Source: Oscheius onirici (lineage: Eukaryota > Nematoda > Chromadorea > Rhabditida > Rhabditidae). From it: a stretch of DNA of 64,000 bases. Below the pieces are notes generated by a model. That model had not been told where the DNA came from, made no database searches, and saw only the letters and a program-made list of their open reading frames with translations. The position numbers and the translations under genes were made by a program. Numbering within the stretch: the first letter of the stretch is position 1; the number at the start of each line of letters is the position of its first letter. Below are positions 24,856 to 38,100 of this stretch, one piece after another. The stretch covers positions 3,472,001 to 3,536,000 of the forward strand of contig OW051473.1 of NCBI GenBank assembly GCA_932521025.1, written 5' to 3'.

Positions 24856-25013
24856 GTTTGCCCGTATCAGCCACAGTTTATTAGTGGGCTTATTGCCTGA
24901 GGCAGCGTAGCGAGCACCATCGATTGGAGGAGCTGACGTCATAGGCCTCTTTTGGACTCCCATTATAGACTCCATTCATTCCAAGCATCTAATTTTCTTT
25001 CCCCTTTGTCAAA

Positions 25014-26419
25014 TGCAGCGACAAGAAAGCTGTAAATTGGAAGAGATAGCCAGTCTTCGTAGTCAGGTATTGTTTGAGGGGTTCTTTGCATATATAAATC
25101 CAGGTCGAGCAGCTACAAACAAGATTAGGTGCCAAGACGGAAACTATTTTGAGATTAGGCAAGGACTTGGAGACTCTGGGCAACGAAAAACAAAACCTCA
25201 CCGCAAAATGTACAATGTATGAGAGAAACTTGGTACGAGCAGAACAGGATGTTTCAAGATTGCAAGCAGTAAGTAACTGGAAGTAAATGAACTGAAAATG
25301 CTTAAGATTGAACAATCTCTCAAAAATAACTACTCGGCAGATAAAATGGATTTAACAGAAGAAGTGGAAAGATTGCAAAAAGAGATGTTCGTGGCTAAAC
25401 TTGAAAGTAAAGAGCTCAAAGCAGAAAAGTTGGAACTTCAAAAAGATTGTAAACTTTTTCGGCAACAAATGGCTAAATACGAGGCTAGTTTTTCACATTT
25501 CCATTTTAAGTACGTTTCCAGGTTGAAAAAATACAAAACGAATCTTCAAAAGACGGCCATTTGGCAGCTTCAATACGTTCAAGTCGGTCAGCATCTGACG
25601 ATGACGACGTTGGGAAGTACGAAAAACTGTTTTCTGAGGTAAATCAAATATGTTAAATTTGACCAAGCTGTTTAGTATAAACAAATGGAGTCCGACCTAC
25701 ATACTGTGCTTGGAGTTAAAGAGGAATTGGTGAAAGAACGAGAGAATTTGGTGGCCAAAGTTGATAGACTGAGCTCTGAAATGAGCTTCCTACTGAACGG
25801 AGATAATCGACGGGTGGGCTTTATTAGTCACTTTTCACAAAAATTCGTATTTTTTAGGTCACAGAAGATTTGGACACACTTTTAGCAGAGAACAGGTTCT
25901 TGAAAGCCCAACTTAGTACTGCTCACGAAGAGTCCGAATCAATAAAATCGACGCTGGCAAAGTATCGTTCAATGGCGGAATCACTTCCTCAAAATGTGAG
26001 TAAACCCGTTAAACTTTGGCTTAAACCGCTTAAGGCTATGAATCCGTCCCCAAGAAAAAACAGTGCACATTCCAGCATCGAAAACAACAGCGTTGCTGTC
26101 GTTAATATGAAACAGAATAAGTTGTTTCCAATTAATCTATTGCAACATATTTCAGTTCGAGAATTGTTGGCATCCCAAGCGATTGAACTCGATGACTCAG
26201 ATCTACGAGCCATAACTACAATTTTGCTGGACGTTTGTAACGACAAGCAGACTGCTATCACACATCTGCGAAGAGCAAACAAGTCGGGTTTTGTGAATCC
26301 ACATTTTTATCGTTTTCAGGGTTCTGGGTACAAGACTACACGAGGTCGAAGGCCATCTTGCCGTACTGGAAACCAAAGTACGGAGTAGTAGCCCCCGGAC
26401 AGAAGAAAATCAAAAATAA
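25014..26419 (+). CDS. CCDC149-like coiled-coil protein
   Basis: ATG 25014 follows a pyrimidine-rich tract. Exons encode almost continuous coiled coil (for example KTETILRLGKDLETL, EEVERLQKEMFVAKL, LVAKVDRLSSEMSF). After a Ser/Asn-rich linker comes a conserved block, DDSDLRAITTILLDVCNDKQ, and a final helix VLGTRLHEVEGHLAVLE ending SPRTEENQK. This order, with an LxxLLxxLxDKxxAxxHxRxxNxxLGxR-like signature near the C terminus, matches animal CCDC149, a protein without assigned biochemistry. One junction (about 25483-25520) only works as a GC-AG intron (GAG|GCTAGT...CCAG). The segment 26001-26037 could be a retained in-frame intron of 39 nt. The AATAAA at 26415-26420 overlaps the stop. Convergent with the Kazal gene, with 37 nt between stops. 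Confidence 0.65.
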
Positions 26420-26456
26420 ACTGTTTATAGAGTACCATTTTGGAGTAGAGATCTGG

Positions 26457-29400
26457 TTAATTTCTTCGGAGTCGAGGCGCCAAACTTCGAATTCGCCTAT
26501 CTGTACAAGGTGTTTGCAGTAGCAGTCCTAGTGACCTGTTTGAACAAATATAAAATATAGATCCAAATGAATACCTTCGTGTATATTCACACGCTTTTCT
26601 CTGAAACCAGCATATGTTCTTGTAAATTGCTCCGTGTTGGTCGCAGACCGGCGCCCATTCTTCTCCACAATCGCTTGAACAGCATTTGCCTTAAATTTTT
26701 TTTTGCTGTTGAGACCATAAGTTACCTTTATAAGCAAAGTGAATCAGGCTGTGCGGATGTATCTTGTTGTGAATGCATTGCGTGTTTTGAAAATGACATA
26801 GAGAAGCGTGAGTACCTCCGCGAGTATCACAAACTGGCTCATCTCCTTTGTGGCATGGTTCTATAGAGCAACATTCTCCTGCAAACATACAAAATGGTTT
26901 CGAAAACAAAATGCTTACCTCTGTGTACTACGGACAGACTTTTATTGGCTGCTCTTTCCACCAAACATTTTTTGTGCTCAAACTGGCATGTGTTTGAGTG
27001 CGTATGACCAAAAGAATCACATACTGTTCCTAAAAATGAAGAAAAGAATTGTGTAAAAAGTTATAATACCTGAATTTGTGCATTCTCCTTGTGGTTGCAC
27101 ACAACATTCTCCTGTATATGCAAAGTTTAGTGTAGATCCTGTTCTTTCGGCTTCACATTGGGCAACTCTAATGGAAGATATTATGTCTTTTGTGTACTTA
27201 CCTGAATTGGCAGATGTTTTCGTGGGTACGATTTCCATCACAAACTGGGACGTAGTCATTTTCACAGCCTTGATTGCAGCAAGCACCCTGATTGATAAGT
27301 ATTTTAATAAAATATTTGAACATACTTTGTAGACGACTGTCAGGTTCACGTAGCCTCTACGTGCCTGTATGCATTGAGCTTGTTTGAAAACACATTCATT
27401 CGTGTGAGTCGAGCCTTCCGAGTCGCAAACAGGAGCAAAATCAAAGTCACAATCCAAATCGGGGCAGCATTCTCCTGAAAAGTACCTTTTTGTTCAAACG
27501 TCATGTTGCGTATTTCGCGGCAGTGGACAAGTTGCTTGTTCTTGTTAAAGATAATTTTGAACAAATCCATTGTAATATTCCTTGATGATATTAACCTGTT
27601 ATGATCAAAAATGAAAAACGAATTTTGTTTTAGTTGAATGTACACACAAATGTTAAGGTTTGGAGTTTTTTGATAGTTACAGAGTGCAGAGAATTTAAGA
27701 ATCGTTGTGGGACCTATGCGACACGAGCTTTGTCTCCGCTGGGATTTTATATCGCATACCTTGGTAATCTTGAAGAATAGACGATCCGGTAGTAATATTC
27801 TTTTCAATAAAACAATTCTGCTTCTCCATTTCACACATGTTCACATAAGTATTGCCTGAAAGGCGATATAATTTGACACAAACACAAGCGCAACCATTAG
27901 TTCCGCAAATTGGGCTGTATTCTTTTGTACAAACCATTGCACATTCGTTCGTACAAACATCAAACTTGGAAATGGTCAACTTCTTCTTTGAAATTTTCTC
28001 GGCAATGCATCGTTGTTGACCAAAGTAGCAAAGATTCTAAACAGAAATTCAATCTTATTATGTATATAAATGTTGAAAAGTACCTGATGAGTAGATCCTT
28101 CAGCGTCACATACTGGGTCGAAATTTGAAGGACATTTCAATTCACAACACTCGCCATCGTAAGCAACTTCAACGCTTTTTCTAATCCAAATCTGACACGG
28201 AAACACAGGCTAACATACCTGTTTTTACAATTGGAAGCTTGCAAAAAGCACAGGTTCGTGTATGTCGTGTCGTCTACACCGCAAACAGGCGCATATATGT
28301 TTTCACACGTGTTGTTACATACGTCTACAACACCATTACGGTTTTCTCTACTTTTTTTACCGGTAACGTTGTTGTCGACTTCCTGAACAAGGAAACTTTC
28401 ATCTGCAAAAAGTACCTCTTCTCCTTCGTCTTTCTCACTAAGTCTATAGGATACGTTAGTTGCTTTTTGAAAATTCTCACGTGCACTCTCCTTTGTAGTC
28501 GAACTCAACCATTGAAACTAGCAGTTTTTCGTTTCGGCAGTTTTCCAAATCTAAATCGCACTGATTTCGGTATGTTCTTCCATCTTTTCCGCAAATCATA
28601 TCTTCTGGCTTGTTTCTACAGGAATCGGATGAGCCGCAGCATTTTCCAAGCTATAAAGATAGCAATAAAATTAACCATACCTACATGAATGATGGAAAAG
28701 TTCAAGGCTGGATGTCGGTCAGCTATGCAGCTTAGCATCTGGTATTCACAAAGACTGCGGGTAGTATCTTCAGCATCACAGACATAAGCACTATCTGGAG
28801 CATCAGAAGACTGAACCGGACATGGGGACGGAAGACATTCGGAACATGCTCCTATTATAACCAGTACAATTGGAATACACAACTATACCATAAAAAAGAA
28901 TGTCAATAGTCGGATCTTTGCACTTTTCTTTATAGAAGAGACATTCGTTGTTGTACGTATTAAGATCAGATCCACACAGTATTTTTGTACTGTTTTTACA
29001 TGTCTGAAAGGAGATTTCGGTTGGAAACAAATGACTAACCTCGTTGCATTTAGCTGACAAACATTTTTCCTCCTGATCAATTGTTAGAAACTCTCCCTTC
29101 TGAGCTGCAAGACATCTCTCGTATGTAAACATGCAGACGTTTCTTAAAACAATTGAATTTATATTAAAATGTTTTACTCGTGAAGTTTTCCGTGAGAGTC
29201 ACACAGCGGGGTACTGGTATCTTCTTCACATGTCGGCAGAGGACACTCAAAGTGGGATTTTTCTGATCTTGCGGTAGTGCTGTTCTCTTTGTTGTATTTG
29301 TCGGTTACAGTACCCTGAGACAGATGATTATTAGATTATTTTTGACTATACATTGGATTCTGCTTCTTTTGTGACACCGACTGTCGCTTCTGTTCTCAAC

Positions 29401-31141
29401 TCAACAAGCTCATCGTCAGTACCACATTCGTGCGCATGCTTTAGCATTGGCGCCTGCCTGCCAGCCTGAATTTGATAATACTGTATGGTTCCAAGAGAAA
29501 AACCTGTCGAGACGAACAATGGCTCCTTTGGAAGAAGCACAAGTTATGATGGCTGACACCTGCTTCATCGCAAACGGGTTTCCGGACTTCGGCGCATTTT
29601 ACGGGACATTTTTCATTCTAAATATGCCATTCAGCTTTTGTCACAATGACAATGTGCCTCGAGTGTAAAAATGGGACTTTTAGATGTACAGACGCCAAAA
29701 TTAACCAACACTCTTTCTGGTTTGTGATTCAATCTTTGAAAGCAGTTGAATCGCGAGATCTCACACAAGGAAGCATGGGTCTAAAAAGTGTTATGTTCGA
29801 GCGAGACATGCATGGACGAACGTGATTTAGATTATCGCATACAGGAATTTTCTCCTCTTGTTTTGCACAAATTATGCAAGTGTTGAACTCGAGATGTTCG
29901 GAACATTCTCCTTCATGTAATAGGTCCAACTCGCTGCCATCAAACCGATTGAGCTATTAATGAATGTTTTCTAAGCATCGATTAAAACCTTGCAAGAGTG
30001 AAACTTGAAAAGACAAAGGTTTCTATGCGTCTTGTTGTTCGCATCGCATACGGGATTCCAAGACTTGTCGCAGTTTGCCGCAGAACATGGTTGAGTGATG
30101 TCGTAAACCTAAAGGCGATCACTTTTATGATCATGGCTAACCTGCACATTAGACGTTGCTTTTAGGAGAAGGATTTTGTCATCTCTGAAAGCTTGTATTT
30201 TTTTTTTATCACAAAATGGTCTCTACCTCGAAGAATTGTCAGAGAATGAAAGTCGAGCAAACTCTTCAGAACTAGCAAACAGTTCTTTAATAATTTCACT
30301 CTCTGAAATGTTGAATATTTATACAGTGTAGGTTAGAATTACCAGGTAAAGTTTGGGAACCTTTGCATTGCTTGTAGCTCACAAGCAAGAATTCACCCTC
30401 GTCTTTGTTTCTTCGATCACAATTGACTCGTTCCAATCTAAAGAGTTGTCAGTCACTTTATATTCACTTACATGCACTGTGTCTCGTGTGTGTTTCCCAG
30501 ATGATCACATACTGGACTACCAGGAAAATCGCAAAGGTTTGAACAGTCTTCTTGCTTAACTTTTTGGCAAGGTCCATCGTGTGCCTAATGAGACAATGGT
30601 TTTAACAAAGTAAAACAAACTTTTGCTATGAGATTATTAGTCGTTTTCCTTGCAAGACATCGAGCTCGATTTAGAAAACAATCGTTGTGATGAGTGCGAC
30701 CTGAAAAGTAACCTAACATTGGCATGTTTTTCTCCAAACCAAAGATATCACAGTTTGGAGCTCGCTCAATGGAACAACTGATTTCCGGACAACAGGAGCC
30801 ATTGTGAGCAAGTTGGAGACCTAGGATCGTTCACTGAACAAACAATTTTACTTACCCCGGTTACTCAAGATCTGACATTCTAAAAGACAAAGGTTATTGT
30901 ACGTAATGGCATCGCTTCCACATACCGGATGAAACCTTTTTGGACAATTGCATTCTTCTGAAACGGTATCATGAATCAAAAGATCACAAAAAGGCAACAA
31001 ATTCTTTTCCGATTACGTGAAAGCTAATGAGATTAACAAGGTCAACCGTTCCTTTTGGGCTGAACGTTAAAGGAACTGACCTGACGTTGAATCACACAGT
31101 TGAAGAAGCAACTGCAGTGTAAAAATAAGGAGTAAACGCAT
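26457..31141 (-). CDS. Secreted multi-Kazal-domain protein (about 18 domains)
   Basis: ATG 31139-31141 starts a clear signal peptide (MRLLLIFTLQLLLQLC). Downstream exons, separated by introns of about 35-45 nt plus a few longer ones, encode Kazal-like units with the pattern C..C....PVCD..G.TH.N.C.F....C. Examples are CPKRFHPVCGSDAITYNNLC (near 31070), CENIYAPVCGVDDTTYTNLC (near 28300), DFDFAPVCDSEGSTHTNEC (near 27440) and SDCGEEWAPVCDQHG (near 26650). Many units are joined by GECC. I count about 18, some lacking one or two cysteines. There is no transmembrane segment. Kazal domains inhibit serine proteases or mediate matrix contacts, as in follistatin and agrin; without the other agrin domains, this is best called a Kazal-only array. 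It may act extracellularly as a multi-headed inhibitor. The stop TAA (26457-26459) is preceded by a basic tail, APRLRRN. Confidence 0.8.
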
Positions 31142-32194
31142 AGTTTCACCGCATAAAACAGAAAATAAAATGTGGGATGAGTGGTAGTATCGAAGTATCG
31201 AATACCTGAAAAACTCCATTTAGATGGCAGATTTGCGCAGGCAGATAAAAACAAGCGCCATTTTACTTACTTTCGGTGATCAGTAACCAGGGGGTTTTAC
31301 GAATGGCAGTGAAAGAATAAGAAGTCGCGCACCGCCCCTTTTCTCAACTCTCGCGTTTTGTCTGAAAACGAGTGCGACTGTGGCCACCACTGAAGCTTAT
31401 CTGATCTAAACACTGGTTCCTGAACTTGAGCCTAGCCGTTTAACACGCGCAACGAAAAAGGCTGTCTTTAGGCCTAAACACTTTAGTGCTAATGAATTCT
31501 CGGTTGCGGTTTCACTTTATACAAAAAGTTATGTCATAAGTGTGAAGAGAAATGAAATTGCAGCAGACAAGCTTCACGGAACGGTGGATCAAAAAACAAG
31601 AAAACTCCAAAATCTTTCGCGGATCTATGAACATAAAATCATGGGGCCGAGAAAGCCTGCGAAAGCGAATGTTGGTTTTGAGATCTTTCGTAGGATAAAA
31701 GAAAGGGTAAAACAGAAGTTGTCTTGAATCTATCGGCGACAATAACTTCATCAGTTAATGGTAAAAGCACAGTGAGCATCAGATTACGTCTGAAAAGAAC
31801 ACAGCTTTCAAATGCAATTGATATTGTTGACAACGCTGCATTTTTTACATGAAAAACATGGACTTGAGTAAAACTCTCGTCTTTTTAGTTTTCGATATTT
31901 CGCATTGTTGAATGTTTCACTTTATACTGGCAGACATGATCAAACGAGAAAATCACGTAACAATGCCAAGCGGGGGAAATCTCTGAAACAAACTGTTATA
32001 CAAAGATTATTTCCCAAATCCTCATTCACTATTAATTGTTGGAATTGTCATTCCGATGTTTTAGATGACTGTATCCCTTCTGATGGCGTCAATCCACTCA
32101 TTCACTGGCTTCCCGGCGACGCCTTCTTTTACGGTCTCATCCAGATATCCTTATCAGCTCGTAAAGTTAGTACTGTCTTCCAACTGCAGTCGGC
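31142..32194. promoter_or_regulatory. Divergent intergenic region of two secreted-protein genes
   Basis: About 1.05 kb between the Kazal-array start (-) and the IRG-7-like start (+). No gene is supported. The IRG-7-like 5' region (about 32060-32194) is open in several frames without a convincing upstream exon. I see no clear TATA box near either start. Confidence 0.45.
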
Positions 32195-35100
32195 ATGCGG
32201 TGGCTGGCGGCACTGCTCTTTCTGAGCAGCTTCGCTCTTGGCACAGATGGTAAAACGGTTTATACTAAAAGTAGGAGGTTTTCAGCTGTCGTCAAATTCA
32301 GTCAAAAAACTCATGGCAACTATTATGAAGACTATCCGATGACTGAAAATGTCGTCAAGAGAACAAAACGATCTGCAGCACTCATTCCTTCAATACTGAG
32401 AGCAGTAGGCATTGCTCCCCAGTGTGATCCTGGATGGACTGGACAGTTTTGCGAAAATCGTGCGTTTTAATACTTTTGACGCCTACGCATCCTATTTTTA
32501 GCAATGTGCAGTGGCACACCGGCAACTCCGTACGTTAACAATTATGCCAACCGTCTTATTGACACCCTGTACCTTCCTTCCGGCTGTACTGGAAACTACT
32601 ACATTCCAGTAGACGGTGTGTCAACGGCTCTTAACATTCAAGTCAACGCCGCTGGAACTCCTTGGATCAATCTGACCGACTCAAACGGTAGTACGCCAGG
32701 AGCAAATAAATACAATTTATTTTAGGCAATCTTGTTCAGGGAAGTATTGGTGCTTACTCTAACACTGGTTTCGCCACTTATCCTGCTACGATGCCTCCTG
32801 GAGCTTACTCACTGTCAATCGACAACGGTGGCATCGCGACAACCGACTGCATCGTAACCATCAATGTAAGGACGTCATCTTTTCCATGCATCCTGGTTCG
32901 CACCATAGCTGCACCTTGTTATCAGCAGCCCTAAAATGACACAGCAACACGCATTAATAGCCTTGAAATATGAACAGATGAAAAAAGAGAATGAAATTTT
33001 CAGATTTTCTCCAACTTGGATATAGGCAGTGGATTTGCTCTGAATCCACAAACTGACGACAGACCTTTCGATGAGAGCGGAATCGAAGGCACGCCCATGT
33101 ACTTCATCACTCATCCGGTCAACTTGACAATGCCTGGACGTTAGTACTTACATATCTTCAAACTCTGTTGCTTCCAGAAGTCCGAGCATTGACCATTCGA
33201 AACGAGAGAACCACAACTCCGGTCTATCGTTCTCAACTAACTTCCCGTTACGGATGTGGCTATGAATGGTATGCTGGTCAATTTTCCTGCTCTGCCACGC
33301 AACGCTATCTGGCCCACGTTGACGGAATCGATCAGTTTGGCTACCCGTGGAGAAGAACTGTAACATTCGCTTGCCTTTGTAAGAGCATGAGTCATTCATG
33401 CATTTGAAGTTCAGTACCTTTGACAACAACGGCTCCCGCAACAACTCCTGCCCCACTTGCTACTTGCTACAACAATGGCACACTGCTGAATGCCAACACT
33501 CCTCAAGCAACGTGCTTCTGTACCGAGTTGTTCTCTGGCCCTCAATGCCAGTACCCTGCCTGCATGAATGGAGGATACCTTGCCCTCAGCAAATTGGAAT
33601 GTGTCTGCCCTGATGGCTTCTACGGCATCAACTGTCAGTCAGGTACAGCCTTTTGTAAAAGTGTGCAATACTAACCATAGTTAACTGTGATCCTAACTAT
33701 GGACAGTACCTGTCGGACGCTAAAACTCTGATTGTCATCGTTCGTACGGTCATGAGCATGAATCAGTACTCCGCCGCTATCATCGGTGCAGTTACCAGTG
33801 AAGTAAGTTTTCGAAGAAAATGGATACGTTTTTTTAAGATGAAAAACGCTGATTACGCCAACTACGTCCTTGTGCGCTACTATGATGATAGTGAGTCCTT
33901 GTATTAGCTTGGATAAATCCAAATATTCAGCCTATCTTGAAAAGCAGTACGAGCAAGGCCAGTCTGCTGCTTTTGTGGCCGATCTTAACAGAATTGCTAA
34001 CTACACTCTTGCTGGAAATTGTTCCGACACCGTTTTCGATGCTCTTACCTCCGTATTCACAAGTCTGGAAGTTTACGAAAAGTCTCCGATTTTGCACTTC
34101 ACCGACGCCATTGCCAAAGATAGCACCAGCTGGAGAATGGTCACTGAAGCCAACTCGCGAAGAAACCTACCTGTAACCTATATTTTTATTAAATTTATTG
34201 TTAACCTTAGATTTACAACTTTTTCTTCCCGCAAAGTGGATGTAACTTTGACTCACTCTCCGAAGGATACAGAGCCATCCAAAATGCAGCCATGTTCAGT
34301 GGAGGAATGACATTCTTGGACTCCAATATTATAACTACGGGTTTTCTTCAACAAGTATAGTAACTTAAGTCAACACAATTTATTTTTTCAGCAATTCGCT
34401 ATGGTCATGAGGTCCACAACCAAAAACATGAACTTGGTTTACGCCAACGACGTGGACCGTTGTATACCGGGAGTTCAACGAAGTTTTGCTATTGATTCCT
34501 CGGCGGACGCCGTCATCATCATTGCCACCGGACCCAATTTGCTGTTCAATCTCTTTGATCCGGACAATGTTGCGAAGAATTACTACGAAATGTCAAACGA
34601 TGGAATGAACTACATCTGGGAGGTGCAAACGACCAAAGTTGGACAGTATGTCTTCAATATTGCGGCTGCTAACCAGCAAGATCCTTGCTCCATTCGAGTT
34701 GTCGCCAAATCCCAATTCGACTTCTTCTTTGCCACAACTTTTGCAAACTGGTGGGATGCAATCGACTCAGTTCCAGTTGTCGGTAAAAAACGGTCCTTTA
34801 CAGTATCTCACATATACATTTCCAGGAACGCCGTACCATCTTGTTGCTCAGCTGAATGGCTTGTACAATGCTACAAAAGATCCATTCCGTCTTTTCGCGG
34901 AACTGACCATTACAACCAACAGAAATCTGGCCAACAACCAGCCTGGAAAGCCGATGTACTACTCAAGTGGACAGTATCGTGATGGATGTGGCTATCACTT
35001 GTACTTTGGAGTTGCCGATTTCTGTGAATTTGACAATCAGCCATTCTACGCTACCGTCTTTGCCGATGACAACAACGGTTTTACCATTCAACGTACCCAT

Positions 35101-38100
35101 ATCGGATTCTGCTCAATCACAAACACAACGACGAATCCTCCTGGAACCTGTCAAAATGGCGGAGTCATTGATCCCACCACCAATTCCACCTGTGTTTGTC
35201 CAGTCGGCTTCACCGGAGATTAGTAAGTACAACGGGAGATTCGAAAAAGGTGTCTTTTAGTTGCCAAAGCATTGTCTGCCAGAGCGGAGGCACCCCTGCT
35301 GGAACTTTCTGTATTTGTCCTGCTGGAGCCTTCGGAACATTCTGCGAACTTTGTAAATTATGTTGATGGCAAAAACAAACTACTTTAAGACACCTGCCCA
35401 ACTCCAAACATCATGCCTCCAACCAGCTTTGATAATCAAGCCATGGTCTGGGTTGTTGCGGCCAGACCAACAATGCAAGCTGTTTGGAACCAACTTGCAG
35501 CCAATGTTGCCGAGTTTACACGAGATTGCCAACATCATTCGGCCAAGTGGATTAAGAGCTGGGTTCTGGTGACAATGAACGGCGAAACTTACGATATGGT
35601 TGTGAACAGCCAGGATCCAAAAGACTTTGTGGCAGCTGTTCAAACTGTAGCTGGTAATTTGACCGGTTATTCGTCTGCTGGAGATGATGTTCGTTTCAAA
35701 TATTTTAAAAAATTATGGTAATTTCAGAACTGTCTAGTCCAAATCATGCCAGCGCTGTTGATGGGAACATATTTCGCTGAGCCGAACTCCAATGTCTACG
35801 TGTTCACAGATGCTAGTGGTCCTGACGATAACAGCGTTTACTCGCAACTTTTTGACAAAGTCACAGAGTACCAAATTACGGTTATTTCCGTTCTTCTTGT
35901 GAAAAATAATAGTGGTTTAGGTCAACATAATCCAGACTAATCAAACAATCTGTACGGCTGATGGCGCACTTCCTGACTACATTCAGGACCTTGCCTGGAT
36001 GTCTAGCGGATTCTATTACATCAGTCCTGTTATTAGCAAAATGCTTCCGTACATTACTGCTCAGTACAAGACCGGAGTCATCGGCGCTGTTGCCTGGGAT
36101 GACTGTACTAATAATTCGGCTGTGAGCTACATTGCTGTGGACAGTCAAACGCAAGCCATCACTCTTGCCGCCATTGGTGCCAACATTACCAACGTGGAGG
36201 CATTCCTTCCAGATGGAACGAGTGCTATGGATGCATACTACCAAGTCACTTTGGTTCAACAGCCAAATCTCTGGCTCATCCAGTACATGGCTGGTAAGTT
36301 CATTTTTGGTTCAACAAACAACCTTTTTTAGCTTGTGAGTTCAGGCAGGGATGGAATGTTGACAAAGTAGTTGGTACTCAATGCTTGTCATTCGGACTGA
36401 ATACTGAATCTTGGTACAATGCTTCGCGACTCTGCCACGCATACACTGGAGGATATTTGGTTGATGTGAACAATAAGGACAAAGATAACTATATCAATAG
36501 TGATATTTGGTTTTGACTTTTTTAAAATCAAAATTTCAGTTGAAACTGGAGGTGCCGAAAACTGGATTGGACTGTTCAGAAACGGTAACTGGTGGAACTG
36601 GGATGTGCCTGATGGCAATGATGCTCATCCTCTTGATGTATTAGTTAATAGAAACCTAGCAACAAAAATCTTAAGGCAACCAACCAATTTTGGTGTACCG
36701 ATGGTGTTTGGCCGTCGACTGACACTAATCAAAACTGTGTCTACATGACGGCTACTGGTTGCTGGAAGAACGGCGATTGTAACGCCCAGAAATTCTACAG
36801 TTGCCAGAAACATCGATACGGACAAGGTTATTATCCAGACGATCCAAGTGCAAGTAAGTTCATTATTTTTTATTCGTATTAACTTCAACTTTAGACGCCA
36901 TCACGCCAGGAAGATGGCAGTTCAAGGTCACGACTGAAAGTGGAAGCTGTTACGCTCAGATCAAGGCTCAGTCTGACATCCAAATGTTCCAGGGTTTCGT
37001 GACAGATCCTCACGATGACTTCCCACATCTTTTTGCCAATTCTGACTCTGGTTAGCAGAACCTCTGATTTTTCTAAGTTTTGTTAAGCTAACAACTACGT
37101 TGCTATTGCACCGACTGGCATCAGTGCCTTCCAAGGGGATGGAATCTACCAGTCAATGGAAGGAAACATCAACTATGCACTGATCGGCTATAACAACACG
37201 TTGCTGAACGCTCTCACTGTAGCAAATCGACCGTATACAGTTTTTTGATTTAGATCAATGAGAAATCTTTTAGTTTCTGCGGCTACTCTTACATTTCACA
37301 AGCATTCAGCTGCCCAACTCCGATCGCCTACACAACCTTTTTTATTAAGTACTCTGGTATTGATCAGCACGGTTTTGCTTTCGACAGATACCTCGACTCC
37401 AAATGCAATCGATGGGGTGAGAAAGTTAATAAAAAAACTTTACATAACATTTTAAGTGACACAGTGCTTCAATGACGGTTTCTTGTACAACGGAGCTTGT
37501 GTGTGTCAGCCTGGCTGGACCGGAGACAGATGTACCACCCCCATCTGTCAGAATGGAGGAATTCCTAACGGCAGCAGTTGTAAATGTGATCCAGCTTACA
37601 GCGGAACTTTCTGTGAACAGCGTAAGTTCTTTTTAATCAAATTAAGTGTTCATTCATAGCACATTGCGAGCCTCCGTCTACCACCACCTTTAACACTCAA
37701 AGCCGAACGCTAGCAATCATGCTCGAAACTTCCTACGCTATGGGATCGACAATCTGGTTGATGCAGAAAAATCTGAAGGCTGCTTTGGACAGCATCCAGA
37801 CTGACCCAACCACCAGTGGATGGTTCTCAGAGTTCATTCTCTATCCATTCGATTCTAGTAAGCAACATTAACTCAATTGAACAAAAATATTTAAGCGAGT
37901 AACATGAATGCCTGGTATCCAATGGTGGTTTCTGACAAATCCGATGACATTGTTGATGCTCTGAAAACAATTCCCGTATCGACATGTCCAGGAAATGGAA
38001 CGTGCGACAGCTGTACGTTTAGATTGTTAATACGAGCAAAAAACGTTTTCAGTCTGTCCTCGTCCTTACCTCAATGTCCTTGACAACGTCTTGTCCATGC

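Noticed and set aside
26001-26037. A certain 39-nt intron in the CCDC149-like gene
   Set aside because: Signals GTGAGT and TTAAG are good, but the length is a multiple of three with no stop, so retention is equally possible; not asserted as an intron.
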